NCBI GenBank assembly: GCA_038118725.1
Contig: JAYOIK010000022.1
Coordinates: forward strand, 5,216 to 69,215
DNA length: 64,000 nt
Source of the DNA: JADHLJ01 sp038118725
GTDB lineage: Bacteria; Pseudomonadota; Alphaproteobacteria; Thalassobaculales; Thalassobaculaceae
Reading direction: 5' to 3'
Part shown: positions 15,783-24,481 of the stretch, in pieces
Position numbering within the stretch: position 1 is the stretch's first letter
How the letters are laid out: the number at the start of each line of letters is the position of its first letter
Program-made: the position numbers and the translations under genes
Notes under the pieces: model-generated
What the model was told of the DNA's origin: nothing
Databases searched by the model: none
Seen by the model: only the letters and a program-made list of their open reading frames with translations

Positions 15783-16757
15783 ATGCGTATTCTTTTTATT
15801 TCCGCCAGCCGTCTCGGAGACGCGATCCTCGGTACGGGATTGCTGAACACACTTATCGAACGGTATCCCGGCGCGCGTTTCACGATCGCCTGTGGTCCGG
15901 TTGCCGCGTCGCTGTATGAAGCCGTGCCGGGTCTTGAGAGGATTATCCGGATGCGCAAGGGCCCCTGGCTCGCGCATTGGCGGACCCTGCTCGGCGCCAC
16001 GCTGACCAAGAATTGGTTCATGGTGGTCGACGTGCGGGGATCCGCGACCGCCTATGTCCTGCCCACCTTGCGCCGGCACGTTTACCGACGCCGTGATCGA
16101 AACGCCCATAGGGTTGAGGACATGCGGCATATTCTGGGGTTGGATGCTCCCGCGCCACCTCGGATCTGGCTTGGCTCCCAGCATCATGACTTCGCCGACA
16201 CCGTCCTGGGAAAAGCGGGAGGCCCCGCGGACACATGTCCGCTTCTGACGCTTGGCCCGACCGCGAATTGGGACGCCAAGATTTGGCCGATCGACCGTTT
16301 CGCCGAACTCGCCCGAACTCTTACTGGTCCCAGCGGAGTGCTCGAGGGCGCGCGGGTGGCGGTGGTCGGTGGTCCGGGGGAACGCGACATGGCGGCGGGT
16401 TTGTTGAAGGCGGTGCCGGATGAGAATCTGATCGATCTCATGGAGGCACCGGTACTTGAGACCGCCGCCGTGCTGGCGCGGACGACGCTTTATGTCGGCA
16501 ATGACAGCGGCTTGATGCATCTCGCCGCCGCGTCCGGCGCGCCGACCTTGGGCTTGTTCGGTCCGACCCGGGACGAAAACTACGCGCCCTGGGGACCGCG
16601 TTGCGCGGTGGCGCGCACGGAACTCAGCTACGAACAGTTGCGCGCCGACCCGAACTATCGGCCAAGCCCGGATAGCGATCTCATGAATGGGCTGAGCGTG
16701 GCGACGGTCGTCGACGCGGCGAGGGATTTATTGGCGAAGGTCGAGGTCGAGGAATGA
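15783..16757 (+). CDS. Glycosyltransferase family 9 (heptosyltransferase-like)
   Basis: A 324-residue GT-B protein of the ADP-heptose:LPS heptosyltransferase family. Recognisable parts are the N-terminal ISASRLGDAILGTGLL, the nucleotide-sugar region LTLGPTANWDAKIWPIDRF, and VGNDSGLMHLAAASGAPTLG near the C-terminus. It would add a sugar, probably heptose, to the LPS inner core at the cytoplasmic face of the inner membrane. Its last 30 bases overlap the end of the next gene, which runs the other way. No strong Shine-Dalgarno is visible before the ATG. Confidence 0.88.
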   Translation: MRILFISASRLGDAILGTGLLNTLIERYPGARFTIACGPVAASLYEAVPGLERIIRMRKGPWLAHWRTLLGATLTKNWFMVVDVRGSATAYVLPTLRRHVYRRRDRNAHRVEDMRHILGLDAPAPPRIWLGSQHHDFADTVLGKAGGPADTCPLLTLGPTANWDAKIWPIDRFAELARTLTGPSGVLEGARVAVVGGPGERDMAAGLLKAVPDENLIDLMEAPVLETAAVLARTTLYVGNDSGLMHLAAASGAPTLGLFGPTRDENYAPWGPRCAVARTELSYEQLRADPNYRPSPDSDLMNGLSVATVVDAARDLLAKVEVEE

Positions 16758-17738
16758 GCCGAGCACCATCTCCACGCTGATCTCGGCCATTCGGTTCTTG
16801 CCGTATTTGATCCGTCCGGGTGGCGAGATCGCGATGAGTCTCGGGTCCTGGCTTATCGGCGGAGACCCACCGAACAGGCCGAGCGCGGGCGTGTCGACGG
16901 CGGCGGCAATGTTCAGCATGCCGGTATCGTTGCCGATACATGCGTCACAGCGAGCCACGATCGCGGCCGCCTCAAGGATGGGTCGATCGATCGATTGGAC
17001 CAGCCAGGATGGGTTGTCGAATCGCGCGGCGATCCGCGCGGCGTTTTCCGCCTCCGTCACCCCGCCGACAAGAACCACCGAGATGTCGCGACGTTCCCGA
17101 AGCGCGCCGATGAGATCGCCGAAATTCTCTTCACCCCATTGCTTGAACGGCTCGCTGGAACCAATGGCGAGCGCGACCACGGACGGGGAAACACCATCCA
17201 TGATCGTGGCCGCCGCCTCTTTGGCTTGTTTGGAGAGAGGCAGTTCCGGAGCGACGCCGGAAATCGGAACATCGTGCACTTCCAGCAGCCGATCGGCCTT
17301 GGCGATCGACGACAGATGCCGGTCCCGCCTCGATAGGCCATGCGGCGAGGTCAGCAGCGCATCCTGCCAGCCGATCCCGTAGCCGATTCGCTTGGGAATA
17401 CCGGCGCGGCAAGCCGCCAGGGCATATCGGCTAGACGCGTGCAGGATCCATACCGCATCGAAGCCGCGGGGGCGAAGATCGCCTCCAAGCCGCCATCCTC
17501 CGAGGGGGCCGGAGTGCCGGCCCTTGTCGGGTGCTAGGTACAACACCTCCCGCACGAAGTCGGCGCCGGCGAGGAGGTCGCGCGCCATGGACCGTTCCTT
17601 GGTCAACAGGGTGATCGCCCGACCGGGCGTGCTCCCGGCGATCGCCTTGAGGTGCGGCAGGTGCCAGACCGTATCGCCGATGCCGGGAAGCGGTTGAATC
17701 ACCAGGGTTCCGCCAGGCTTGCCTTTCTCGGAACGCAT
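16728..17738 (-). CDS. Glycosyltransferase family 9, second copy
   Basis: A 336-residue GT9 protein, distinct from its convergent neighbour. Motifs are LVIQPLPGIGDTVWHLPHL at the N-terminus (an unusual PGIGD instead of SxLGD), VALAIGSSEPFKQW in the middle and GNDTGMLNIAAAVDTPALGLFG near the end. The ATG at 17738 has GGAG nine bases upstream; an ATG three codons earlier lies too close to that site. Homology begins shortly after. It probably builds LPS core together with the flanking transferases. It is divergent from the GT4 gene across 124 bases, a likely shared promoter region. Confidence 0.85.
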   Translation of the reverse strand: MRSEKGKPGGTLVIQPLPGIGDTVWHLPHLKAIAGSTPGRAITLLTKERSMARDLLAGADFVREVLYLAPDKGRHSGPLGGWRLGGDLRPRGFDAVWILHASSRYALAACRAGIPKRIGYGIGWQDALLTSPHGLSRRDRHLSSIAKADRLLEVHDVPISGVAPELPLSKQAKEAAATIMDGVSPSVVALAIGSSEPFKQWGEENFGDLIGALRERRDISVVLVGGVTEAENAARIAARFDNPSWLVQSIDRPILEAAAIVARCDACIGNDTGMLNIAAAVDTPALGLFGGSPPISQDPRLIAISPPGRIKYGKNRMAEISVEMVLGSFLDLDLRQ

Positions 17739-17862
17739 GCACTTCATCTCCACGCTCAATGGCTCTCTCGCGCCCGGGCCTTGCCGTTGCGTGATGCCTA
17801 CAACACAATCCCCGCCGATGGCACGATCTTTCGTCGTGCGGAACCAACACGCGATGGTGGCG

Positions 17863-18888
17863 ATGGTGAAAGTGCTGCAAGCGATGGCCGGCGCCAAACA
17901 TGGCGGCGCCGAGGCGTTCTTCACGCGCCTCGCGGTGGCGCTGCGCCGAGCCGGACAGGACCAGCGGGTGGTGATTCGGCGCGACCCGGACCGCGCGGCG
18001 GCGTTGCGCGCCGGCGGGGTCGAGCCGATTGAACTGAGCTTTGGTGGGGCCATGGATCTGATCACCAAAAGGCGGCTGGGGCGGGAACTTCGTTCCTACC
18101 GTCCCGATGTGGTGATGACCTGGATGAACCGGGCGACGTCGAAACTTCCGCGCGGGCGTTTCGTCCATGTCGCCCGACTCGGCGGATATTATGACCTGAA
18201 ATACTACCGGCATTGCGACCATCTCGTGGGCAATACCCCGGACATCGTTGAGCATGTCGTCCGCCATGGCTGGCCGGCCGAACGGGCGCATTACATCGCC
18301 AATTTCGTCGATACCGACAGCGGCGCGCCGGTGCCGCGTGAAAGCCTGGCGACCCCGGCGGATGTCACGGTGATCGTGGCGCTCGGGCGCTTGCATGAAA
18401 ACAAGGCCTTTGATGTTCTGATCCGGGCCATGGCGGATGTCCCCAACGCGGTGCTTTGGCTGGCCGGGGATGGCCCGCTGGAAGCCGAGCTCAAGACCTT
18501 GGCTAAAGAGGTTGGGGCCGTTGATCGGATGCGGTTTCTCGGCTGGCGCGACGATACCGCTGGCCTGATCGCGTCGGCGGATATCCTGGTTTGCCCGTCG
18601 CGGCACGAACCCCTGGGCAATGTGGTGATCGAGGGATGGGCGCGGGCGAGGCCGGTGGTCGCGGCGGCTAGCGATGGACCGAGGCATCTGATCACCGACG
18701 GCGAGACCGGCTTGTTGTGTCCCATCGACGCGCCGGACGCATTGGCCGATGCCCTGCGCCGAGTGGCGGGTGATCCGGATCTAGCGGGACGTCTCGGAAC
18801 CGCAGGCGAGGCGGCGTTCAAGGCCCGCTTCACGGAGGAAATCATTGTTCGGGACTATATGGAATTCTTTCGCCAGCTTGCCCGATAG
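17863..18888 (+). CDS. Glycosyltransferase family 4 (group 1)
   Basis: A GT-B glycosyltransferase of about 341 residues. The start at 17863 (or the ATG three codons upstream at 17854) fits the family N-terminus VLQAMAGAKHGGAEAFF; the frame is open farther upstream but with no homology-like sequence. The donor-binding half carries ALGRLHENKAFDVLIRA, WLAGDGPLEAEL and the E-x7-E region PSRHEPLGNVVIEGWA. It probably acts in LPS core or another surface glycan with the two GT9 proteins. A sigma-70-like promoter for the next gene begins four bases after its stop. Confidence 0.87.
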   Translation: MVKVLQAMAGAKHGGAEAFFTRLAVALRRAGQDQRVVIRRDPDRAAALRAGGVEPIELSFGGAMDLITKRRLGRELRSYRPDVVMTWMNRATSKLPRGRFVHVARLGGYYDLKYYRHCDHLVGNTPDIVEHVVRHGWPAERAHYIANFVDTDSGAPVPRESLATPADVTVIVALGRLHENKAFDVLIRAMADVPNAVLWLAGDGPLEAELKTLAKEVGAVDRMRFLGWRDDTAGLIASADILVCPSRHEPLGNVVIEGWARARPVVAAASDGPRHLITDGETGLLCPIDAPDALADALRRVAGDPDLAGRLGTAGEAAFKARFTEEIIVRDYMEFFRQLAR

Positions 18889-18891
18889 GCG

Positions 18892-18920
18892 TTGGTTCGG
18901 AACGGCTTTTTCCCTATAGT
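18892..18920 (+). promoter_or_regulatory. Candidate sigma-70 promoter of the omega-aminotransferase gene
   Basis: TTGGTT and TATAGT separated by 17 bases. The -10 box matches five of six consensus positions and the -35 box begins TTG. The predicted start of transcription is about 55 bases before the ATG at 18984. Confidence 0.5.
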
Positions 18921-18983
18921 GCGCGTCTGTTTTCAACCCGTGCGGAACCGTTGGCGTGGCCCGGAACCGAGAGGGAGCCTGTC

Positions 18984-20315
18984 ATGTCGATGTCCGATAC
19001 CAATGTACCCAATGACCTAGATTCGCTGTGGATGCCGTTCACCGGCAACCGGCAGTTCAAGAAGGAGCCGCGCCTTTTCGCCGAGGCCGAGGGGATGTAT
19101 TACACCACCCCCGATGGTCGCAAGGTTTTGGACGGTACGGCCGGTCTGTGGTGCGTTAACGCCGGGCATCGTCGCAAACCGATCATCGAGGCGGTGCGCA
19201 AGCAGGTGGAGAAACTTGACTACGCGCCGGGTTTTCAGGTCGGTCACCCGATCTCCTTTGAATTCGCCTCCCGCCTGACCGGAATGATCGAGGGATACAG
19301 CCAAGTGATGTTCACCAATTCCGGGTCGGAATCGGTGGATACCGCTCTCAAGATGGCGCTGGCCTATCAGCGGACCATCGGCCAGGGGACCCGCACGCGC
19401 TTCGTCGGCCGCGAGCGTGGCTATCACGGCGTCGGATTCGGCGGCATCTCGGTTGGCGGCATGACCCCGAACCGCAAGATGTTCGGCAACATGCTGACCG
19501 GGATCGACCATCTGCCGCACACCCATGACCCGGAAGGTAGCCGTTTCACCCGCGGACAGCCCGAGACCGGCGCGCACTTGGCCGAGGAACTGGAGCGGAT
19601 TGTCGCGTTGCATGACGCGTCCAATATCGCCGCGGTCATCGTCGAGCCGGTCGCCGGGTCGACCGGTGTGCTGGTGCCGCCGAAAGGGTATCTGCAGAAA
19701 CTGCGCGAGATCTGCACCAAGCACGGTATCCTGTTGATCTTCGATGAGGTTATCACCGGTTTCGGGCGCCTTGGAGATAGCTTCGCGAGCGAGTATTTCG
19801 GCGTTCAGCCGGATCTCTTCACGACCGCTAAGGGCATTACCAACGCAACCGTCCCGATGGGCGCGGTTTTCGTGCGCGACGGTATCTATGACGCCTTCAT
19901 GAACGCCGCCACGGAGCCGAACGCGATCGAGTTCTTCCACGGCTATACTTATTCCGGTCATCCGCTCGCCTGCGCCGCCGGCCTCGCGACCATGGATCTT
20001 TATCGCGACGAAGGGCTGTTCGAGCGTGCCGCGAGCCTGCGACCCTATTTCGAGGATGCCGTGCATTCGCTTCGTGACGCCAATCATGTGACCGACATTC
20101 GCAATATCGGCATCATGGGCGGGATTGACCTGGAGCCGATACCGGGTAAGCCCACGGCCCGCGCCTTCGATGCCTTCAATCGGGCGTTCGAGAAGGGGCT
20201 TCTGGTGCGAACCACCGGCGATACCATCGCTCTGTCGCCGCCCCTGATCGTCGAGGAAAAACAAATCGACTTCATCGCGGAAACCGTTCGCGACGTTCTG
20301 AAAGCCGTGGCCTAG
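18984..20315 (+). CDS. Omega-amino acid (beta-alanine):pyruvate aminotransferase
   Basis: Class III PLP aminotransferase of 443 residues. The N-terminus LDSLWMPFTGNRQFKKEPRL and GTAGLWCVNAGHRRK are close to beta-alanine:pyruvate transaminases. The PLP-binding Asp is at about 254 (LIFDEVITGFGR) and the Schiff-base Lys at about 283 (FTTAKGIT). It would move the amino group of beta-alanine or another omega-amino acid to pyruvate, giving malonate semialdehyde and alanine. The ATG at 18984 has GAGGGAG upstream. Given the sulfur genes nearby, taurine as substrate was considered; the N-terminal signature favours the beta-alanine group, though many such enzymes are promiscuous. Confidence 0.88.
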   Translation: MSMSDTNVPNDLDSLWMPFTGNRQFKKEPRLFAEAEGMYYTTPDGRKVLDGTAGLWCVNAGHRRKPIIEAVRKQVEKLDYAPGFQVGHPISFEFASRLTGMIEGYSQVMFTNSGSESVDTALKMALAYQRTIGQGTRTRFVGRERGYHGVGFGGISVGGMTPNRKMFGNMLTGIDHLPHTHDPEGSRFTRGQPETGAHLAEELERIVALHDASNIAAVIVEPVAGSTGVLVPPKGYLQKLREICTKHGILLIFDEVITGFGRLGDSFASEYFGVQPDLFTTAKGITNATVPMGAVFVRDGIYDAFMNAATEPNAIEFFHGYTYSGHPLACAAGLATMDLYRDEGLFERAASLRPYFEDAVHSLRDANHVTDIRNIGIMGGIDLEPIPGKPTARAFDAFNRAFEKGLLVRTTGDTIALSPPLIVEEKQIDFIAETVRDVLKAVA

Positions 20316-20325
20316 CACGAGGCGC

Positions 20326-20357
20326 GCCGGGGACCTGCTATATCCCCGGCGGCTTTT
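20326..20357 (+). terminator. Rho-independent terminator after the aminotransferase gene
   Basis: Perfect eight-base-pair stem GCCGGGGA / TCCCCGGC with a nine-base loop, followed by GGC and four T. It starts 11 bases after the stop codon. The short T-run lowers certainty. Confidence 0.6.
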
Positions 20358-20420
20358 GACTTGCCAAGGAATCGCGGAATTGCGAGTGTTGTCACGATTA
20401 CGTCATGCAAGAGCTTGTCA

Positions 20421-20684
20421 ATGCGACGCTTTTTCGTTCCTTTGATCATCGTGCTGCCCCTCATGGGGTGTGCCGAGGATATTCGCGCGGGTATTGACCG
20501 GATCACCGGCAAGAAAGAGGAGCCGAGGAAGATCGTGGCCACCGAACCGCGCTATTGCTACCGAACCATCGGTAATGTCAATTGCTATACCGAGCCCCTG
20601 GAAGGCCAGGAAGCGAATCGTCTGATCGGTTATGACGGACCCGCGCCGCGCTCGACCTCGGGTACCGGGCCGCTCAGGCCTTGA
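20421..20684 (+). CDS. Small predicted lipoprotein
   Basis: An 87-residue protein with a short positive N-terminus (MRRF), a hydrophobic segment and a lipobox LMGC, so lipidation at about Cys16 is predicted. The mature part holds a conserved-looking pair of cysteines in RYCYRTIGNVNCYTEPL and a Pro/Ser-rich end. The ATG at 20421 is preferred because the lipobox then lies at normal distance; a longer reading exists. The pattern YCYxTxGxxxCY is seen in small alphaproteobacterial lipoproteins of unknown function. No role can be assigned. Confidence 0.7.
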   Translation: MRRFFVPLIIVLPLMGCAEDIRAGIDRITGKKEEPRKIVATEPRYCYRTIGNVNCYTEPLEGQEANRLIGYDGPAPRSTSGTGPLRP

Positions 20685-20701
20685 CGCGATTCAATTCCTG
20701 A

Positions 20702-21379
20702 TTGGTTGGTTCCTTGCGTCTGATTACTCCCCTTATCGCGATCCTACTCGCCATGCCAATGATCCTGGCGGGGCCGGGCGGGGCGATCGCGCAAACCGAC
20801 GCGCCAAAATCCTATACCGAGGCCATGAACTGGTATCGGTCCGGGGCCGAAGCGGGTGATCCCAAGGCGCAGTTCTATCTCGGCGTGGCGCTCGAGCAGG
20901 GCGCGCGGGGGCGACCCGACCTGCCCGCCGCTCGGGGCTGGTTCAAGAAAGCCGCCGACGGTGGGCATGCCCTGGCGCGCTACAAACTGGCGGTGATGCT
21001 ACAGAATCAGCTGGGTGGCCCGGCGGACCTGCCGGAGGCGCGTCGGCTGTATGGACAGGCCGCGGAGCAAGGCGTCGCGGAAGCGCGCTATAATCTCGCC
21101 GTGATGCGTCAGGACGGCGCGGGTGGTCCGGTGGATCTGGATGGCGCGGCCGATCTGTTTGAGCGCACGGCCCGCGAAGGCATCGACATCTCCTTCCTGC
21201 ATCTCGCGGTGCTCAATACCAGGGGGCGGAAGGCGGATCTCGTCGAGGCGATGAAATGGGCACGGTTGGCCGAGGCGGCGAAGGTCGACGGTACCGCCGG
21301 GTACATTGATGCCTTGTCGCCGCTCCTGTCCGAGAAGCAATTGGCGGACGCCGCGGCACGGGCGAAGTCCTGGAAGTAG
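20702..21379 (+). CDS. Sel1-repeat (SLR) periplasmic protein
   Basis: A protein of about 225 residues with an N-terminal signal peptide ending near AIAQ and four tandem Sel1-like repeats of roughly 36 residues (for example AQFYLGVALEQGARG, ARYKLAVMLQNQLGG and ARYNLAVMRQDGAGG). SLR proteins act as scaffolds for protein contacts. The only start codons upstream of the signal peptide are TTG (20702 or 20714), without clear Shine-Dalgarno, so the start is uncertain. It follows the lipoprotein gene by 17 bases and may be co-transcribed with it. Confidence 0.75.
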   Translation: MVGSLRLITPLIAILLAMPMILAGPGGAIAQTDAPKSYTEAMNWYRSGAEAGDPKAQFYLGVALEQGARGRPDLPAARGWFKKAADGGHALARYKLAVMLQNQLGGPADLPEARRLYGQAAEQGVAEARYNLAVMRQDGAGGPVDLDGAADLFERTAREGIDISFLHLAVLNTRGRKADLVEAMKWARLAEAAKVDGTAGYIDALSPLLSEKQLADAAARAKSWK

Positions 21380-21405
21380 TCCGCCGTTCCCGGCATTATC
21401 GTTCG

Positions 21406-22326
21406 ATGACTAGCCCCTTGGAAAACGCGCCGATCCCGCAACCCAGATATCTGCCCTATCTTTCCGGCGATTTCCGGCTCGCCATGGGATTGGTGGCGCT
21501 GGACCCGAAACTTTGGATCGAGCCGGACGACCAATTCGCGCCGGAGTTGCGGGAAAAGGAACGGCTTCTGGCCGAGCGCCATGGAGAGGTCGTCGCGACC
21601 CGACCCGGCAGCCAGCCGGCGCAGCGCGAAGTGTTGGACCTCTTGGTCGCGCATATGGTCGGGCACTATCCGGACCTGCTTCACGATGACGGGCAAACCC
21701 TTTCGATACCGCCCACCGGCGCGGCTTATCGGCGCGATGACTGGCATGACGCCGCAATTGATCTCGCCGGGCGTCTGGTTCAGGAGGATTTCTGTCTGAT
21801 GGCCCCGGGGCCAGGCGGCTACACCTTGGAGGCGGCGTCGCTGTGCTTCCCCTCGCGCTGGCGGCTCTGTGAAAAGCTCGGCCAGCCCATGTCGATCATT
21901 CACGACCCCGTGCCGGGCTTCGGCGACAAGCTGGCCCGACCGGTTGATAGGTTTTTCGATCATCTCGGTGTTGACCGCCCGGTCTGGCGCGTAAACTGGT
22001 CCCTCAACGACGACCCGACCTTGTTTCAACCGGTGCGCCGCCAAGATGCGGACACCGACGAGGCCATCACGGTGGAGAATGCAGGAGACCGTCTGTTCAT
22101 CCGGTGCGAGCGTCAAACTCTCAGGCGGTTACCCGAATGTGGATGGATCCTGTTCACCATCAAGACCTATGTGGACCCGATCGCCTCGCTCGCCGGACGT
22201 CCGGACGCCGCGGCGGGGCTGGCCTCGGCTGTCCGTCAGCTGCCGGAAGGCACGCGGCGATACAAGAACGTCGCGCCGTATCAGGAGGCGTTGCTGGACT
22301 ATTTGGACGGTTGTGCCGGTTTATAG
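21406..22326 (+). CDS. DUF3445 family protein (heme-dependent N-demethylase-like)
   Basis: A 306-residue cytoplasmic protein with the DUF3445 pattern: YLPYLSGDFRLAMGLVAL near the start, CFPSRWRLCEKLG and IHDPVPGF in the middle, and LFIRCERQTLRRLP with LFTIKTYVDPI toward the end. Members of this family include the alpha subunit of heme-dependent oxidative N-demethylase. The partner subunits known from that enzyme are not next to it here, so the reaction is unproven. The gene overlaps the end of the convergent MAPEG gene by six bases. Confidence 0.8.
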   Translation: MTSPLENAPIPQPRYLPYLSGDFRLAMGLVALDPKLWIEPDDQFAPELREKERLLAERHGEVVATRPGSQPAQREVLDLLVAHMVGHYPDLLHDDGQTLSIPPTGAAYRRDDWHDAAIDLAGRLVQEDFCLMAPGPGGYTLEAASLCFPSRWRLCEKLGQPMSIIHDPVPGFGDKLARPVDRFFDHLGVDRPVWRVNWSLNDDPTLFQPVRRQDADTDEAITVENAGDRLFIRCERQTLRRLPECGWILFTIKTYVDPIASLAGRPDAAAGLASAVRQLPEGTRRYKNVAPYQEALLDYLDGCAGL

Positions 22327-22713
22327 AAAATCAAGGATCGCCGTTACGCCCGCCACCAGCAGGACAACCCACGTAGTGAGGGCTCCGATGACCCGCGGAA
22401 TGCTCGGGCCGACGCCGGCGCGTAGGCCAAACGGATGAACCACGCGCGCGACGACCAACGCAATTCCAAGACCGTGAACCAGATTTTCCGGGGCGCCGCC
22501 GAACTCCAAGAACCCGATCAGCACGACCGCCAGGGGCACGTACTCCACGAAGTTGGCCTGTGCCCTTACGACCGGGGTCAGTTCCTCCTTGCCTCCATCG
22601 CCGTAGGGGACATGGGCCTTGGCGCGCGCGACGATGACCACGCGTATACTCAGCGCCACGAGAATGATCGCGAGGATCCCCGCGTAGAAAGCCGTAATCG
22701 CAACACTCGCCAT
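22321..22713 (-). CDS. MAPEG family membrane protein
   Basis: A 130-residue protein with four predicted transmembrane helices and the MAPEG region around RAKAHVPYGDGG and VRAQANFVEYVPLAVVL, where the RxQxNxxE core lies. Family members are membrane-bound glutathione-dependent or eicosanoid-type enzymes; bacterial ones are mostly uncharacterised. A clear Shine-Dalgarno (GGAGAGA) precedes the ATG. It sits between the DUF3445 gene and an acyl-CoA ligase gene and shows no operon partner with a matching function. Confidence 0.85.
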   Translation of the reverse strand: MASVAITAFYAGILAIILVALSIRVVIVARAKAHVPYGDGGKEELTPVVRAQANFVEYVPLAVVLIGFLEFGGAPENLVHGLGIALVVARVVHPFGLRAGVGPSIPRVIGALTTWVVLLVAGVTAILDFL

Positions 22714-22776
22714 GTCTCTCTCCGATTCCGTCTAGTCGGTTGATGAACAGACTCCGAGCTCACTTTGTTTTTTTGG

Positions 22777-24315
22777 CTACCCCACCTTTTCCTTCTCGAA
22801 GATTTCCCGCAGCTCGGTTTTCAGAATTTTACCGTAGTTGTTCTTCGCCAGCGCCTCGACGAAACGATAGTCCTTGGGGCGCTTGAAGCGGGCGATGTTT
22901 TCAAGGCAAAGCTGGTTCAACGTCTCGGCGTCCACGGTCCGGCCCGGATGCGGCACGACGAAGGCAACCACTTCCTCGCCCCAATCCGGGTGTGGGCGTC
23001 CGACCACCGCGCATTCGTATACCGCTTCGTGCTTGAGCAGGACTTCCTCGATCTCGCGAGGATAGATGTTGGTGCCGCCGGAGATGATCATGTCCTTCGA
23101 ACGATCCTTCAGGGTGAGGAACCCCTCGGCGTTCACCGCCCCGACATCGCCGGTCCAGAGCCAGCCGTCGCGGATGGAGTTGGCCGTGGCCTCGGGATTG
23201 TTCCAATAGCCGCTCATCACCACGTCGCCGCGCACGGTGATCTCTCCGATCTCATCCACCGGCAGGGGTGTGCCGTCCTCGGCGCGGATACAGACCTGAA
23301 CATCGGCGCGCGCGATCCCCGCCGAGGCCAGGCGCTCCTGATAGCGGGGATGCGTGTGATCCTCGAAGACCCGCTTCGGCAGGCCGCTGATGGTCATCGG
23401 CGATTCACCCTGGCCGTAGATCTGGACCAGCTTGTTGCCCAGTAGGTCGATGGCCTTGAGGGTATCGGTCAGATACATCGGCGCGCCACCATAGACGATG
23501 GTTTTGAGGTTGGAGGTATCCGCCTCGGCGATATTGGGCGCGTTGATCAGGCGGGTGACCATGGTCGGCGCGAAGAAGAACGTACAGCCCGGCCATTGGG
23601 TAATCAGCTCCAAGGTCTCCGCGACGTCGAAAGCGCCGCTGTCGGGAATGATGTTATTGGCCGCCTGGGCGACATGGGGCAGGGCATAGAGGCCCGAGCC
23701 GTGGCTCATCGGGGCGGCGTGGATGATGCAGTCCTCGGGCTCGATCCCATCCACGTCGACCAGATAGTTCATGGTCATCGAGATAAGGTTCCGGTGCGAA
23801 AGCATCGCGCCCTTCGGCCTACCCGTGGTGCCCGAGGTATAGAAAAGCCAGCCGAGATCCGTCGGCGCCACCTCGACCATTTCCAGCGGCTCGACAGTGA
23901 ACAATGCTTCATAGTCCGGGCTCGCCACCTTGATGATGTGTTCGAGGTCCGGCGCGTCGGAGCGCGCGTCGGCGACGGCTTCGCTTAGGTCAGATGTGAT
24001 GAAACAGGCCTTGGTGCCGCTATTCTCTAGAATGTAGCCGAACTCGCGTGGATGCAGCTTGGCGTTGACCGGCACCGCCGCCAGGCCGGCGTGCCAGCAG
24101 GCATACATGACCTCCAGATCCTCGACGCAGTTCTTCATGATCAGGGCGACCCGATCTCCCGGCGCCAGCCCCAGGTTTTCGAGCATCGACAAGGCCAGGC
24201 GTGACACTCGATCCGCGAACTCCCGATAGCTCCAAACGACTTTGGAACCCTTGGAGATCGCCGGGCGATCCGGGTAGGTCAGCGCGATTTTCGCAAGGGT
24301 GGCGGCGATATTCAT
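22777..24315 (-). CDS. Long- or medium-chain acyl-CoA ligase (AMP-forming)
   Basis: ANL-superfamily ligase of 512 residues. The phosphate loop LFYTSGTTGRPKGAMLSH, the A5-type YGQGESPMTISG, the A8 hinge DRSKDMIISGGTNIYPREIE and the A10 lysine region NNYGKILKTELR are present. It would activate a fatty or aromatic carboxylic acid to the acyl-CoA via acyl-AMP. In the A5 motif the usual Y-G-x-T-E reads Y-G-Q-G-E. The ATG at 24315 has GGAG upstream. It is divergent from the enolase-superfamily gene across 166 bases. The chain length cannot be told. Confidence 0.87.
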   Translation of the reverse strand: MNIAATLAKIALTYPDRPAISKGSKVVWSYREFADRVSRLALSMLENLGLAPGDRVALIMKNCVEDLEVMYACWHAGLAAVPVNAKLHPREFGYILENSGTKACFITSDLSEAVADARSDAPDLEHIIKVASPDYEALFTVEPLEMVEVAPTDLGWLFYTSGTTGRPKGAMLSHRNLISMTMNYLVDVDGIEPEDCIIHAAPMSHGSGLYALPHVAQAANNIIPDSGAFDVAETLELITQWPGCTFFFAPTMVTRLINAPNIAEADTSNLKTIVYGGAPMYLTDTLKAIDLLGNKLVQIYGQGESPMTISGLPKRVFEDHTHPRYQERLASAGIARADVQVCIRAEDGTPLPVDEIGEITVRGDVVMSGYWNNPEATANSIRDGWLWTGDVGAVNAEGFLTLKDRSKDMIISGGTNIYPREIEEVLLKHEAVYECAVVGRPHPDWGEEVVAFVVPHPGRTVDAETLNQLCLENIARFKRPKDYRFVEALAKNNYGKILKTELREIFEKEKVG

Positions 24316-24481
24316 TTTTCGGGCTCCGGCGACGACAATCACCAAGACAAGCCGCTGATTTCAGCGTCCGTCAAGATGATTGTCCTGGCTTGCCCGGACG
24401 CCATCAAGAGCGTGCTGGCGAATCCACGTGAAGGCCGAAGCCGCGGGCTCTAAGCTTGCGGAACATTCGAGGGAGAGAGTG

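Noticed and set aside
18984..20315. Taurine:pyruvate aminotransferase as a partner of the sulfur block
   Set aside because: The N-terminal signature is closer to beta-alanine:pyruvate transaminase and three glycosyltransferase genes separate it from the sulfur genes.
19017..20318. Long antisense reading frame (about 430 codons) opposite the omega-aminotransferase gene
   Set aside because: High GC content produces long opposite-strand frames; the plus-strand protein is a clear full-length family match and the antisense product has no recognisable motif.
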